DNA of 64,000 bases. It comes from Chloracidobacterium sp. GTDB taxonomy: Bacteria > Acidobacteriota > Blastocatellia > Pyrinomonadales > Pyrinomonadaceae. The notes under the pieces were generated by a model. The model searched no databases. It saw only the letters and a program-made list of their open reading frames with translations, and was not told the origin of the DNA. Position 1 is the first letter of the stretch. Every line of letters begins with the position of its first letter. A program made the position numbers and the translations under genes. Positions 7,903 through 17,082 of the stretch are shown piece after piece. The DNA lies in assembly GCA_016706275.1 (NCBI GenBank), contig JADJJY010000001.1, forward strand, positions 1,054,001 through 1,118,000. Reading direction: 5' to 3'.

Positions 7903-10900
7903 ATGAACATTCTTCGTGCGACCTGGAAGGTTTGCGTTTGCTCGCTATTACTATTGACTGCCGTTTCATTTTCCGTGGCTCAGGAAAAGCCAAAGGACAA
8001 AACCAAAGCAACCCCATCCCCAACGCCCGCTCCCGCGGCTAAAAAGACCTTGCAAGGTGCGATGGCAGGTATGCGTTTTCGCGAGATCGGGCCGGCGACG
8101 ATGGGCGGCCGGATCAACGACATCGAGGTCGTAAGCTCTGATTCGCGCGTCATTTACGCCGCGACTGCGGCGGGCGGCATACTCAAATCCGTAAACGGCG
8201 GCACGTCCTGGACCGTGATATTTGATAAAGAAACGGTTCCTAGCGTTGGCGACATTGCGATCACGCCGTCAAATCCGTCGATACTTTGGGCGGGTACAGG
8301 CGAGTCGAATAACCGTCAAAGTTCGTCTTGGGGCAACGGTATTTACAAGTCGATGGATGCCGGTAAGACGTGGAAAAATATGGGCCTCGAAAAAACGATG
8401 GCCATCGCCCGCGTTGTTGTACATCCGACGAACCCGGACATTGTTTATGTCGCCGCGACCGGAAACCTCTGGGCGGCGAGCCCCGAACGCGGCGTTTATC
8501 GCACTATGGACGGCGGTAAAACTTGGGCATTGGTCCTAAAGGTCAACGAAGATAGCGGCGCGACCGACATCGCGATCGATACCGAAAGTCCGACGATATT
8601 GTACGCGGCAATGTACCAGCGACGCCGTACGGTTTTCGGATTTAACGGCAGCGGCGAAGGAAGTGCGTTATATAAAACAAATGACGGCGGCGACACGTGG
8701 ACAAAGATCACAAAAGGTATGCCGTACGACGCGGAAAATGCTCCAACGCCACGCCCCGAAGGGTTTTCGGAAACTGGCCGTAACGCTATCGCCATTTACG
8801 CAAAAGACACGAATATCGTCTATGCAATGGTCGAGCACGCGAACGGAGGCATCTATCGCTCGAACGACAAGGGTGAGACATGGACGCGAATGAGCAATAT
8901 CGACGCCAATCCGCGACCGATGTATTTCAGTCAGATACGGATCGATCCGAATAACGACCAACGTCTTTGGATCGCAGGCGTGACTATGCAGTATTCGGAC
9001 GACGGAGGCAAGACCTGGACCGGCAACTTTTCTCGTGCTCCGCACGCTGATACGCATGGTCTCTGGATCAACCCAAAAGATTCAAACCACATTATCCAAG
9101 GCAACGATGGCGGTATCAATATAAGCTACGATCGCGGCGTTACGTGGGACTATGCCAACACCGTACCCATTGGGCAATTTTACGAGGTTGGTGCTGATAA
9201 CAGCATGCCTTATAAGATCTGTGGTGGATTGCAAGATAACAACGCCTGGTGCGGCCCGAGCATGTCGTTCAACCCCCGCGGCATTACCAATGACGATTGG
9301 TACACGATCGGCGGCGGCGACGGCTTTTATGCTCAGCCCGACCCGAATGATCCTGACATCGTATATACCGAGTCGCAGGACGGCAATGTGCTCCGCCGGA
9401 ACGTAAGAACAGGCGAGAGCAAAAGTATCCGCCCACGCGAAGACGAAGGCGAAAAGAATTATCGTTTTCATTGGAATTCGCCGATCGTTATCTCGACGTT
9501 TGACCGAAACACGATCTATTACGGGGGTAATTTCCTCTTCAAATCAACGAATCGCGGCGATAGTTGGGTGAAAATAGGCGGTGAACTAACGACCAACGTT
9601 GACCGCAACACTCTGCCGATCATGGGCAAGGTTCCGGATAAAAATACGCGTTCGCGGCACGATGGCGTCCAGCAATTTCCGGCGATCACGACGATCGCAG
9701 AATCCCCTGTCAATAAAAATGTTCTGTGGGCCGGAACCGACGATGGCAATTTACAGGTAACACGTGATTCGGTTTCGTGGAAAAATGTGTCGGACAAAGT
9801 GCCCGGATTGCCAAAAGGAACCTTTGTCAGCCGCGTCGTTGCCTCGCGTGAAAACGAAGGGACGGCGTATGCGACCTTTGATGGGCATCGCAGTGGCGAT
9901 TTTAAGGTCTATGTCTATATGACCTCCGATTACGGCGAGACTTGGCGGTCTATCTCGTCAAATCTGCCGCAAAACAACGGGGTGGTCAACGTTATTCGTG
10001 AGCATCCGCGTAATCCCAGCCTGTTGTTTGTAGGAACTGAGTTTGGACTGTTTGCTTCGTACGACCGCGGCGGCAATTGGACACAGATCAAACAAAATCT
10101 GCCGACTGTGCCGGTCGATGACATTCTAATCCATCCGCGTGATAACGATCTGATCCTCGGCACACACGGACGCTCGATCTGGGTGATGGACGATATCACG
10201 CCGCTCCAACAGACCAATGATGCGATGCTTAATGAGAGCATCTATCTTTTTGATACGCGTCAGGCGATAAATTGGAGGACGTGGAATAACAAGCCGCTTA
10301 CGTCTGACAAGGCCTTTTATGGCCAAAACCCGCCGAACGGAGCGATGATCAACTTTTATCTAAAAGAACCACTGGGTGAAAAAGATACTATCGCCATCAC
10401 CATTCAGGATGCAGCCGGAGCAACGGTCAGAACTATCAACTGTACACGTCCAAATCCGCAGGCACCGGCGGCACCGCAAGGCGGACAGGGCGGTGGCGGA
10501 GGCGGATTTGGTGGCTTTGGCGGCGGACAGCAGCAATGCAACGCCGTGCCCGGGTTTAACCGTTATGTTTGGGATCTACGCTCAAGACCAGCTGGCCCTC
10601 AATTGCCCACTACAGGCGGCGGAGGTGGCGGCGGCGGCGGTTTTGGAGGAGCACTCGCGACTCTCGGATTCCGCGTCGATCCGGGTGACTACACGGTCAA
10701 GATCAAGCTTGGCGAAAAGGAAATGTCCAAGTCGCTAAAGGTCATTGACGATCCGCGAGTCGTTTTTTCTGCTGAGGACCGTGCCAAGAAAAAGGCAGCG
10801 TTGGCAAAAGTTCAGCCGCTGATCATGCAGGCCTCGCTTGCACAGTTTACGATCGTCGGACTGCGTGCCAATCTCAACACGGTTATCGAAGGCTGGAAAC

Positions 10901-11331
10901 GCCCCGGCACGGCACAGCCGCCTGAGAACGTGAAAAAGGCCGCCGAGGATCTGCTCAAAAAGATAGATACGGCCTACGTTAACTGGGGCACACCGCCTTC
11001 GATGGTGAGCAACATCAGCCAGGCCGGGCCTCCGCTGGTTGAGTTGCCGACGCCGCTCAATCAACGCGTTGCTCAGCTTGCCTTTGCGATCGAGGGCGCG
11101 TCAAATGCACCGACAGATTTTGAGTTGGCACAGATCGAGATCCTGTTAAAACGGATACCGGTCGCCTCTGACGAGGTTCGTAAGCTCGTCAGCGAGGATC
11201 TTGCCGCTCTTAATGCAATGATGGCCGAGGCTAAGATACCATATGTCGCTGTCCCGTCGATCGGCGGGGGTGGCGGTGGTGGACGCCGTCCGCCGGTCGA
11301 GGACAATGACCGCGACCAGATCGAACCCTGA
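7903..11331 (+). CDS. Exported giant Asp-box (BNR/sortilin-like) beta-propeller protein 1
   Basis: The start at 7903 gives a clean signal peptide (MNILRATWKVCVCSLLLL...SVAQ). The mature protein (about 1115 residues) contains roughly ten Asp-box repeats of the form S-x-D-x-G-x-T-W, such as SMDAGKTWKN and SNDKGETWTR, forming tandem seven-bladed propellers. The family marker HGRSIWVMDDITPL follows. After that come two Gly-rich linkers (about residues 860-885 and 905-915), an Ig-like or Fn3-like module and a helical tail. Related proteins are often labelled glycosyl hydrolase, sialidase or VPS10, usually without biochemical support. It is a paralogue of the protein encoded at 47923-51042. I infer an envelope or extracellular binding role only. 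Confidence 0.85.
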   Translation: MNILRATWKVCVCSLLLLTAVSFSVAQEKPKDKTKATPSPTPAPAAKKTLQGAMAGMRFREIGPATMGGRINDIEVVSSDSRVIYAATAAGGILKSVNGGTSWTVIFDKETVPSVGDIAITPSNPSILWAGTGESNNRQSSSWGNGIYKSMDAGKTWKNMGLEKTMAIARVVVHPTNPDIVYVAATGNLWAASPERGVYRTMDGGKTWALVLKVNEDSGATDIAIDTESPTILYAAMYQRRRTVFGFNGSGEGSALYKTNDGGDTWTKITKGMPYDAENAPTPRPEGFSETGRNAIAIYAKDTNIVYAMVEHANGGIYRSNDKGETWTRMSNIDANPRPMYFSQIRIDPNNDQRLWIAGVTMQYSDDGGKTWTGNFSRAPHADTHGLWINPKDSNHIIQGNDGGINISYDRGVTWDYANTVPIGQFYEVGADNSMPYKICGGLQDNNAWCGPSMSFNPRGITNDDWYTIGGGDGFYAQPDPNDPDIVYTESQDGNVLRRNVRTGESKSIRPREDEGEKNYRFHWNSPIVISTFDRNTIYYGGNFLFKSTNRGDSWVKIGGELTTNVDRNTLPIMGKVPDKNTRSRHDGVQQFPAITTIAESPVNKNVLWAGTDDGNLQVTRDSVSWKNVSDKVPGLPKGTFVSRVVASRENEGTAYATFDGHRSGDFKVYVYMTSDYGETWRSISSNLPQNNGVVNVIREHPRNPSLLFVGTEFGLFASYDRGGNWTQIKQNLPTVPVDDILIHPRDNDLILGTHGRSIWVMDDITPLQQTNDAMLNESIYLFDTRQAINWRTWNNKPLTSDKAFYGQNPPNGAMINFYLKEPLGEKDTIAITIQDAAGATVRTINCTRPNPQAPAAPQGGQGGGGGGFGGFGGGQQQCNAVPGFNRYVWDLRSRPAGPQLPTTGGGGGGGGGFGGALATLGFRVDPGDYTVKIKLGEKEMSKSLKVIDDPRVVFSAEDRAKKKAALAKVQPLIMQASLAQFTIVGLRANLNTVIEGWKRPGTAQPPENVKKAAEDLLKKIDTAYVNWGTPPSMVSNISQAGPPLVELPTPLNQRVAQLAFAIEGASNAPTDFELAQIEILLKRIPVASDEVRKLVSEDLAALNAMMAEAKIPYVAVPSIGGGGGGGRRPPVEDNDRDQIEP

Positions 11332-11356
11332 TGTTTTAACCAACATTGGTTTTGAG

Positions 11357-11396
11357 GGCACGGATAGCTTATAGGCGATTCCGTGCCTTTCTTTTG
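11357..11396 (+). terminator. Rho-independent terminator after the propeller gene
   Basis: Perfect 8-base arms GGCACGGA (11357-11364) and TCCGTGCC (11380-11387) are followed by TTTCTTTT. It separates the propeller transcript from the ACMS decarboxylase unit, so the kynurenine genes downstream need their own promoter. Confidence 0.8.
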
Positions 11397-11427
11397 TATA
11401 GTCGGCAACTAAAGCTAAAATAAAGAA

Positions 11428-12441
11428 ATGCTCAAGATCGACGTTCACACGCACATCCTGCCGAGGGATATCCCTAAGTGGAAAGACAGTTTTGGCTATG
11501 GCGGCTTTATTGGGCTCGATCATTACAAACCGTGCTGTGCCAAGATGGTGCGCGACGACGGTACACAGTTTCGCGATGTTGAGGAAAACTGCTGGGAGGC
11601 CGAGAAGCGTATCGAGGAATGTGATGAGTCTGGCGTCGATATACAAGTGCTCTCGACGGTGCCGGTAATGTTCAACTACTGGGCAAAGCCTAACGACGGA
11701 GCCGAAACCGCACGATTTCTAAATGATCATATCGCTGAGATCGTGACTAAGTTTCCAAAGCGCTTTGTCGGACTCGGGACTGTGCCCATGCAGGATACAA
11801 AGTTGGCCGTGACGGAGCTAAAACGCTGCAAAGACATCGGTCTGGCCGGTGTTCAGATCGGGACAAATGTTAACCAACTAAATCTAGGAGAGCCGCAGTT
11901 CTTCGATATTTTTGCGGCCTGTCAGGAACTCGGCATGGCCATCTTTGTTCACCCGTGGGACATGGCGGGCGAAAAAGATATGCAGAAATACTGGCTGCCG
12001 TGGCTGGTCGGTATGCCGGCAGAAGTCTCACGCGCGATCTGTTCGCTGATCTTTTCGGGCGTGCTTGAGCGGCTGCCCGACTTGCGAATATGTTTTGCAC
12101 ACGGCGGGGGTTCATTTCCCTCGACCATCGGACGTATCGAGCACGGGTTTGATGTCAGACCCGATCTTTGTGCGGTCGATAATCCACACAGTCCTAGGAA
12201 GTATTTGAGCCGGATGTATTTCGACGCCCTCGTCCATGACGGAGCAACGCTCGACTATTTAATAGACCTTGTCGGGGCCAATCAGATCGCTATGGGCAGC
12301 GACTATCCGTTCCCGCTCGGTGAGCTTGAGCCGGGTAAACTGATCGAAAATTCCGGTTATGACGACGAAACAAAGGCAAAATTGCTGCATCTGTCGGCTT
12401 TATCTTGGCTCTGTTTGAATAGAAATGACTTGACTAGCTAG
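11428..12441 (+). CDS. 2-amino-3-carboxymuconate-6-semialdehyde decarboxylase (ACMSD)
   Basis: This 337-residue amidohydrolase-superfamily zinc enzyme decarboxylates ACMS to 2-aminomuconate semialdehyde. This diverts flux away from quinolinate and NAD. Metal ligands match known ACMSD: His7 and His9 (VHTHI), His175 (FVHPWDM), His225 (FAHGGGSFP) and Asp292 (GSDYPF). It is the first gene after a terminator and probably opens the 11.4-19.2 kb transcription unit. Its 3' end overlaps a perfect palindrome that may regulate the following toxin-antitoxin pair. Confidence 0.96.
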   Translation: MLKIDVHTHILPRDIPKWKDSFGYGGFIGLDHYKPCCAKMVRDDGTQFRDVEENCWEAEKRIEECDESGVDIQVLSTVPVMFNYWAKPNDGAETARFLNDHIAEIVTKFPKRFVGLGTVPMQDTKLAVTELKRCKDIGLAGVQIGTNVNQLNLGEPQFFDIFAACQELGMAIFVHPWDMAGEKDMQKYWLPWLVGMPAEVSRAICSLIFSGVLERLPDLRICFAHGGGSFPSTIGRIEHGFDVRPDLCAVDNPHSPRKYLSRMYFDALVHDGATLDYLIDLVGANQIAMGSDYPFPLGELEPGKLIENSGYDDETKAKLLHLSALSWLCLNRNDLTS

Positions 12442-12443
12442 TC
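12432..12443. promoter_or_regulatory. Perfect palindrome GACTAGCTAGTC, possible TA operator
   Basis: This 12-base perfect palindrome overlaps the stop codon of ACMSD and lies 22 bases before the antitoxin start. A further GACTAG half-site follows at 12445-12450. Antitoxins of the Phd/YefM type usually bind palindromes just upstream of their own gene, so this is a candidate autoregulatory operator. The evidence is position and symmetry only. Confidence 0.4.
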
Positions 12444-12465
12444 TGACTAGAATTATCATCAGAAT

Positions 12466-12684
12466 ATGAAAGTCAGCGTATATGAAGCAAAATCTAAGCT
12501 GAGCCAGATGATAAATACAGCTCTCGATGGAGAAGAGGTTGTCATAACCCGCAATGGTAAGGACACCGTGAAGCTAATGCCCGTTCCGAAGAAAAATAAC
12601 GACTGGATCGGTATGTACGAAGGGCAGATCATTATTCACGATGATTTTGACGAACCGTTAGAAGAGTTTGAGGCATTCAGTTGA
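12466..12684 (+). CDS. Phd/YefM-type antitoxin
   Basis: This 72-residue protein starts with the Phd/YefM fold signature VSVYEAKSKLSQMINTAL and continues EEVVITRNGKDTVKLMP, typical of antitoxins that bind operator DNA with their N-terminal half. The acidic C-terminal tail (HDDFDEPLEEFEAF) would neutralise the toxin. It is followed by a PIN-domain toxin whose TTG start overlaps its stop codon (TTGA), the usual arrangement for coupled translation. Confidence 0.9.
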   Translation: MKVSVYEAKSKLSQMINTALDGEEVVITRNGKDTVKLMPVPKKNNDWIGMYEGQIIIHDDFDEPLEEFEAFS

Positions 12685-13088
12685 GTATCCTAATCGACAC
12701 GCATGTATTCCTTTGGGCCGCCGGCGTTGGCGGGCGGCTATCAGAAAGTGCGAAGACGCTGCTGACCGAGTCGGGACAGCCGGTCTTCTTTTCGGCGGCA
12801 AGCGCCTGGGAAATAGCAATCAAATGGTCGAAAGGGCGGCTGACTCTACCTGCATCCCCGGGCGAAGTCATCAACAATGTTGTTAGCTCTGCGGGGATAA
12901 CGCAGCTTTCCGTTACGTTCAAAGATGCATGTGCGGTAGCTGACATGCCATTCCACCACAAGGATCCGTGCGATCGGCTCTTGGTCGCTCAAGCTCGGAC
13001 TAATGGTTTGCGATTAATGACAGCGAACCCGATACTGGAGCGATATGATGTTGACGTTATCGCACTTTGGTTAAATGACGATGAATGA
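12681..13088 (+). CDS. VapC-like PIN-domain toxin
   Basis: This 135-residue PIN-domain ribonuclease has the expected acidic residues: Asp6 in LIDTHVFLW, Glu44 in AWEIAIK and Asp98 in DPCDRLL. The conserved TAN follows near residue 114. Translation probably begins at the TTG at 12681, overlapping the antitoxin stop by four bases. The 3' end overlaps the kynureninase start by 14 bases, so the TA pair is fully embedded in the catabolic operon. The likely activity is cleavage of RNA when the antitoxin is degraded. The target is unknown. Confidence 0.9.
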   Translation: MSILIDTHVFLWAAGVGGRLSESAKTLLTESGQPVFFSAASAWEIAIKWSKGRLTLPASPGEVINNVVSSAGITQLSVTFKDACAVADMPFHHKDPCDRLLVAQARTNGLRLMTANPILERYDVDVIALWLNDDE

Positions 13089-14337
13089 TGTGAATAACAC
13101 AAAATCTTTTGAAGAGTTAGATGCTGCTGACCCACTACGCGGTTTTCGGCAGCTCTTTCATTTCCCTGAGGTTAGCGGCGGTGAGCCGATCTATTTTACA
13201 GGTAACTCACTTGGGCTCATGCCAAAGACGGCTCGTGCTTACGTCGAGCAGGAGCTTGCCGACTGGGAGCGGTTTGCCGTCGAGGGGCATGTTCACGCAA
13301 AAAATCCTTGGCTACCGTATCACGAATTCCTGACCGAGCAAATGGCAGCTATTGTCGGTGCAAAGCCCGTCGAGACGGTCGTGATGAATTCGCTCACCGT
13401 CAATCTACATCTACTGCTTGTCTCGTTTTATCGACCGAACCGGGAACGTTTCAAGATCGTTATTGAAAAAGGCGCATTTCCGTCTGACCAATATGCTGTT
13501 GCTTCGCAGATAAAGTTTCATGGGCTTGATCCGAGTGATGCGTTGATCGAAATTACGCCACGCGACGGTGAATCGACATTGCGAACCGAGGACATCATCG
13601 AAACCATCAACCGAGAAGCTGCGTCAATTGCTCTCGTCATGCTCGGCGGCGTTAATTACTACACCGGACAAGCTTTTGATATGAAGGCGATCACCGAGGC
13701 GGGACACAAAGCGGGTGCCGTCGTCGGATTTGACCTTGCTCATGCCGCGGGCAATCTTGAGCTGAAAATGCACGATTGGGATGTCGATTTTGCCGCGTGG
13801 TGCTCGTATAAATATTTGAATGGTGGACCCGGGGCGGTTGGCGGAGCGTTTGTTCACGAGCGTCATGCAAACAGTTTTGATTTGCCGCGTTTTGCCGGTT
13901 GGTGGGGACACGATAAAGCTACGCGTTTCCTGATGGGCCCGGAATTTCGCCCGCTTGCCGGCGCCGAAGGCTGGCAGATATCCAACCCGCCGATCCTGCA
14001 AATGGCGGCACTGCGTGCGTCCCTTGAAATATTTGGGGAGGCTGGAATGACGGCATTACGGAAAAAGAGCAAAAAATTGACCGGCTATCTCGAGACGTTG
14101 ATCAATGAGATCGATGACGCTCGCATTTCGTTAGTTACGCCAAAAGACCATGATCAACGCGGCTGTCAGCTCTCGATCCGTGTCGAAGATAAAAAACTGC
14201 ACGAACAGATCGTGTCGCAAGGGGTCTTTGCGGATTGGCGCGAGCCCAATGTGATTCGCGTCGCTCCCGTACCGCTGTATAATAGTTTTGCGGATGTTTG
14301 TCGTTTTGCTGAGATACTTAGGTCCGCCTTGAAATAG
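13075..14337 (+). CDS. kynU: Kynureninase
   Basis: This 420-residue PLP enzyme cleaves 3-hydroxykynurenine to 3-hydroxyanthranilate and alanine. The PLP-binding Lys246 sits in AWCSYKYLNGGPGA, and Asp220 in VVGFDLAHAAGN contacts the cofactor ring nitrogen. The substrate loop FTGNSLGLMP is at about 41-50. Length and motifs match bacterial kynureninases. The ATG at 13075 or the one six bases later could be used. Both lie inside the toxin gene. Its product feeds the dioxygenase encoded at 6853. Confidence 0.97.
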   Translation: MTMNDVNNTKSFEELDAADPLRGFRQLFHFPEVSGGEPIYFTGNSLGLMPKTARAYVEQELADWERFAVEGHVHAKNPWLPYHEFLTEQMAAIVGAKPVETVVMNSLTVNLHLLLVSFYRPNRERFKIVIEKGAFPSDQYAVASQIKFHGLDPSDALIEITPRDGESTLRTEDIIETINREAASIALVMLGGVNYYTGQAFDMKAITEAGHKAGAVVGFDLAHAAGNLELKMHDWDVDFAAWCSYKYLNGGPGAVGGAFVHERHANSFDLPRFAGWWGHDKATRFLMGPEFRPLAGAEGWQISNPPILQMAALRASLEIFGEAGMTALRKKSKKLTGYLETLINEIDDARISLVTPKDHDQRGCQLSIRVEDKKLHEQIVSQGVFADWREPNVIRVAPVPLYNSFADVCRFAEILRSALK

Positions 14338-14391
14338 TTAAGGTTAGCAGCAGCCTAGCCTGGTGTTTAGGCGAAAGTGGGAGGGGGCAAT

Positions 14392-17082
14392 ATGATCCGC
14401 GCAAAGATCAACGGAATCGAGGGTGAGTTCGCCGAAGGGGCTTCTGTGTTGGAGGCGGCTCGTAAGATGGGATCGGGTATTCCGACGCTCTGTGATGACA
14501 AGCGTCTGGACCCTGTCGGAGCATGCCGGATGTGCTTGGTCGAGATAAAGGGCCGAGCCCACTCGACCGTTTCGTGCACGACCATTCTGGCTGATGGGAT
14601 GGAGATCGAAACCCACACCGAACCGATCGAATCGGCCCGAAAATGGAACTTGAGAATGCTCGCACGCAATTATCCTGCGGACGCCTTTACAAAATATCCC
14701 GACAAACCATTTCATAAACTAGCAGCCGACTACGGCCTGACCGCGGCTGATTTTCACGGTGACCATTCGATCGCGGCAGATCCCTCGCACACATATATCG
14801 ATGTCGATATGTCGCGGTGCATCAACTGTTACGCTTGCGCTCGTATTTGCGCCGACGTGCAGGGCCAGTTTGTCTGGCACGTGCTTGGACGCGGCGAAGA
14901 TTCGCACATCATGCCGGACTCGTTCGGAGCGTTTGGCGATAGTACTTGCGTCTCGTGCGGTGCTTGTGCGGACGCGTGTCCGACCGGAGCTTTGGAAGAC
15001 AAGACGGTCATAGAGCGAGGATTTCCGACCGCGTGGACAAAGACGACATGTCCGTATTGCGGAACGGGCTGCGAAATGAATGTCGGTACGCGCGACGACC
15101 GCGTCGTACAAGTGAAACCGGTGATGGACGCTCCTGTAAATTACGGCCATCTCTGCGTGAAAGGGCGATACGCGTTCGATTTTGTCGATGCCGACGACCG
15201 CGTGACGGAACCGATGATCCGTGAAGGCGGCGATTGGCGAATCGTTTCGTGGGACGAAGCGATTCAATACACAGCTGACAAACTCAAGGCGATCGACGCC
15301 GAATTTGGTAAAGAGAGCATCGCCGTTCTCGGGTCAGCTCGAGCGACGAATGAGGAAAACTATCTCGCTCAGAAATTCACTCGCGTTGTGCTCGGGACCA
15401 ACAATGTCGATTGCTGTGCTCGCGTTTGCCACACGCCGTCGGCCGCCGCGATGAAGATGATGATCGGTACCGGGGCGATGACAAATTCGTTTGACGATAT
15501 TGAAAAGGCACGAACGATTATCCTCTGCGGAGCAAATCCGAGCGAAAATCATCCAATCCCCGGAGCGCGTATTAAGCAGGCCGTTATCAAAAACGGCACC
15601 AAGTTGATCGTCATCGATCCGCGAAAGACCGAGCTGACAAAATACGCCGATGTGCATCTGCAATTGCGGCCGGGTACGAATATTTTGATGTTCAATGCGA
15701 TCGCCCACGCGATCATCGACGAAGGCTTGACCAATCCTGAATTTATTGCGACGCGTGTAGAAGAATTCGAAGAGTTCAAATCATTCGTTGCGGAATATTC
15801 GCCCGAAGCTGTCGCCGAGCGATGCGGTGTCGATGCCGAACTCATTCGCAAGGCTGCACGTATCTACGCGACCGACACTCCGTCGATGGCGATGCACGGG
15901 CTTGGTATGACCGAACACCTGCAAGGAACTGAAGGCGTGATGACGATCGTCAATCTCGCACTGTTGACCGGCAATATCGGCAAGGCCGGAGCGGGCGTGA
16001 ATCCGCTTCGCGGGCAAAACAATGTCCAGGGCTCTGCCCACATGGGCTGTGATCCAGGGATCTTGACGGGCTCGATCACTATCGAAGCGGGACGCGAGCT
16101 GTTTGAAAGCGTTTGGAAAACGCCGATCCCGACCGCGGCGGGATTAAATCAATTACAAATGATCGATGCTGCCCGCGACGGTAAACTCAAAGCTCTGTGG
16201 ACGATCGGCTATGACGTTTTTCTCTCGAATGCCAATGCCCACGAGACGGCGAAGGCATTTGCAAACATGGATCTCGTTATCATTCAGGATTTCTTCTTGA
16301 ACGAGACCGCCAAGCGGTTTGGCCACGTGTTTTTCCCGGCGGTGACGTCGTTTGAAAAGGACGGCACTTTTATGAACGGCGAGCGGCGTGTACAGCGAAT
16401 AAGAGGTGCGGTTAGCCCACGAGGCAATTCGCGTTCGGATTGGGAGATCGTTTGTGATCTCGCAGCGGCGATGGGATTTGAGAAGGATTTTGCCTTTAAT
16501 TCCGCAGAGGAGATCTGGAACGAGGTCCGTGCCGTCTGGCCTCCGGGATATGGCATCACCTACGAGCGGATCGAAAAGGCCGGAATTCAGTGGCCGTGTC
16601 CGGATGTCGATCATCCGGGAACCGAGATATTGCACGGCGAATCTTTCTCGAACGGAACCAAAGCGGCATTGCGGCGAATAAAATTCCGGGCGACGAAAGA
16701 GGCCGTATCGGAAGATTTCCCATTCCTGTTGACTACGGGTCGTGTGCTCGAACACTTTAACGCCGGCACAATGACAATGCGGACGCCGAACCACGAACTG
16801 CGGCCAACCGACCTGCTAATGGTCTCGAAAGCAGATTCTGCGAGGCTATCGATCGCATCGGGCGAAAAGGTTAGGCTAAGGAGCAACTATGGCGAGGCGG
16901 TGCTGCCGGTCGAGATCACGGATAAGGTGAAAACCGGCGAGCTATTTGCGTCATTCCACGATCCGGCGGTTTTTCTGAATTACGCGACCGGCCCGACGCG
17001 TGACCGTTTTACTCAAGCTCCGGAGTTTAAGGTAACGGCGGTGTGCATAGAAAAACTGGATAGTCAGATATCAAGTAATTAA
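14392..17082 (+). CDS. Molybdopterin iron-sulfur formate dehydrogenase, catalytic subunit
   Basis: This 896-residue oxidoreductase starts at the ATG at 14392 behind a GGGAGGGGG site. Domains in order are a 2Fe-2S ferredoxin fold (Cys34, 45, 48, 62) and a two-cluster 4Fe-4S domain (Cys143, 146, 149, 153 and Cys186, 189, 192, 196). Then comes the catalytic domain with a 4Fe-4S site (Cys220, 223, 227, 255), the molybdenum ligand Cys346 and catalytic His347 (ARVCHTPS), and a C-terminal molybdopterin-dinucleotide-binding domain. This is the cysteine version of formate dehydrogenase H-like alpha subunits. Partner NuoE/F-like subunits are absent here. It sits between kynU and the monooxygenase gene and shares the TAATG overlap with the latter, suggesting it consumes formate made by kynurenine formamidase. 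Confidence 0.92.
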   Translation: MIRAKINGIEGEFAEGASVLEAARKMGSGIPTLCDDKRLDPVGACRMCLVEIKGRAHSTVSCTTILADGMEIETHTEPIESARKWNLRMLARNYPADAFTKYPDKPFHKLAADYGLTAADFHGDHSIAADPSHTYIDVDMSRCINCYACARICADVQGQFVWHVLGRGEDSHIMPDSFGAFGDSTCVSCGACADACPTGALEDKTVIERGFPTAWTKTTCPYCGTGCEMNVGTRDDRVVQVKPVMDAPVNYGHLCVKGRYAFDFVDADDRVTEPMIREGGDWRIVSWDEAIQYTADKLKAIDAEFGKESIAVLGSARATNEENYLAQKFTRVVLGTNNVDCCARVCHTPSAAAMKMMIGTGAMTNSFDDIEKARTIILCGANPSENHPIPGARIKQAVIKNGTKLIVIDPRKTELTKYADVHLQLRPGTNILMFNAIAHAIIDEGLTNPEFIATRVEEFEEFKSFVAEYSPEAVAERCGVDAELIRKAARIYATDTPSMAMHGLGMTEHLQGTEGVMTIVNLALLTGNIGKAGAGVNPLRGQNNVQGSAHMGCDPGILTGSITIEAGRELFESVWKTPIPTAAGLNQLQMIDAARDGKLKALWTIGYDVFLSNANAHETAKAFANMDLVIIQDFFLNETAKRFGHVFFPAVTSFEKDGTFMNGERRVQRIRGAVSPRGNSRSDWEIVCDLAAAMGFEKDFAFNSAEEIWNEVRAVWPPGYGITYERIEKAGIQWPCPDVDHPGTEILHGESFSNGTKAALRRIKFRATKEAVSEDFPFLLTTGRVLEHFNAGTMTMRTPNHELRPTDLLMVSKADSARLSIASGEKVRLRSNYGEAVLPVEITDKVKTGELFASFHDPAVFLNYATGPTRDRFTQAPEFKVTAVCIEKLDSQISSN

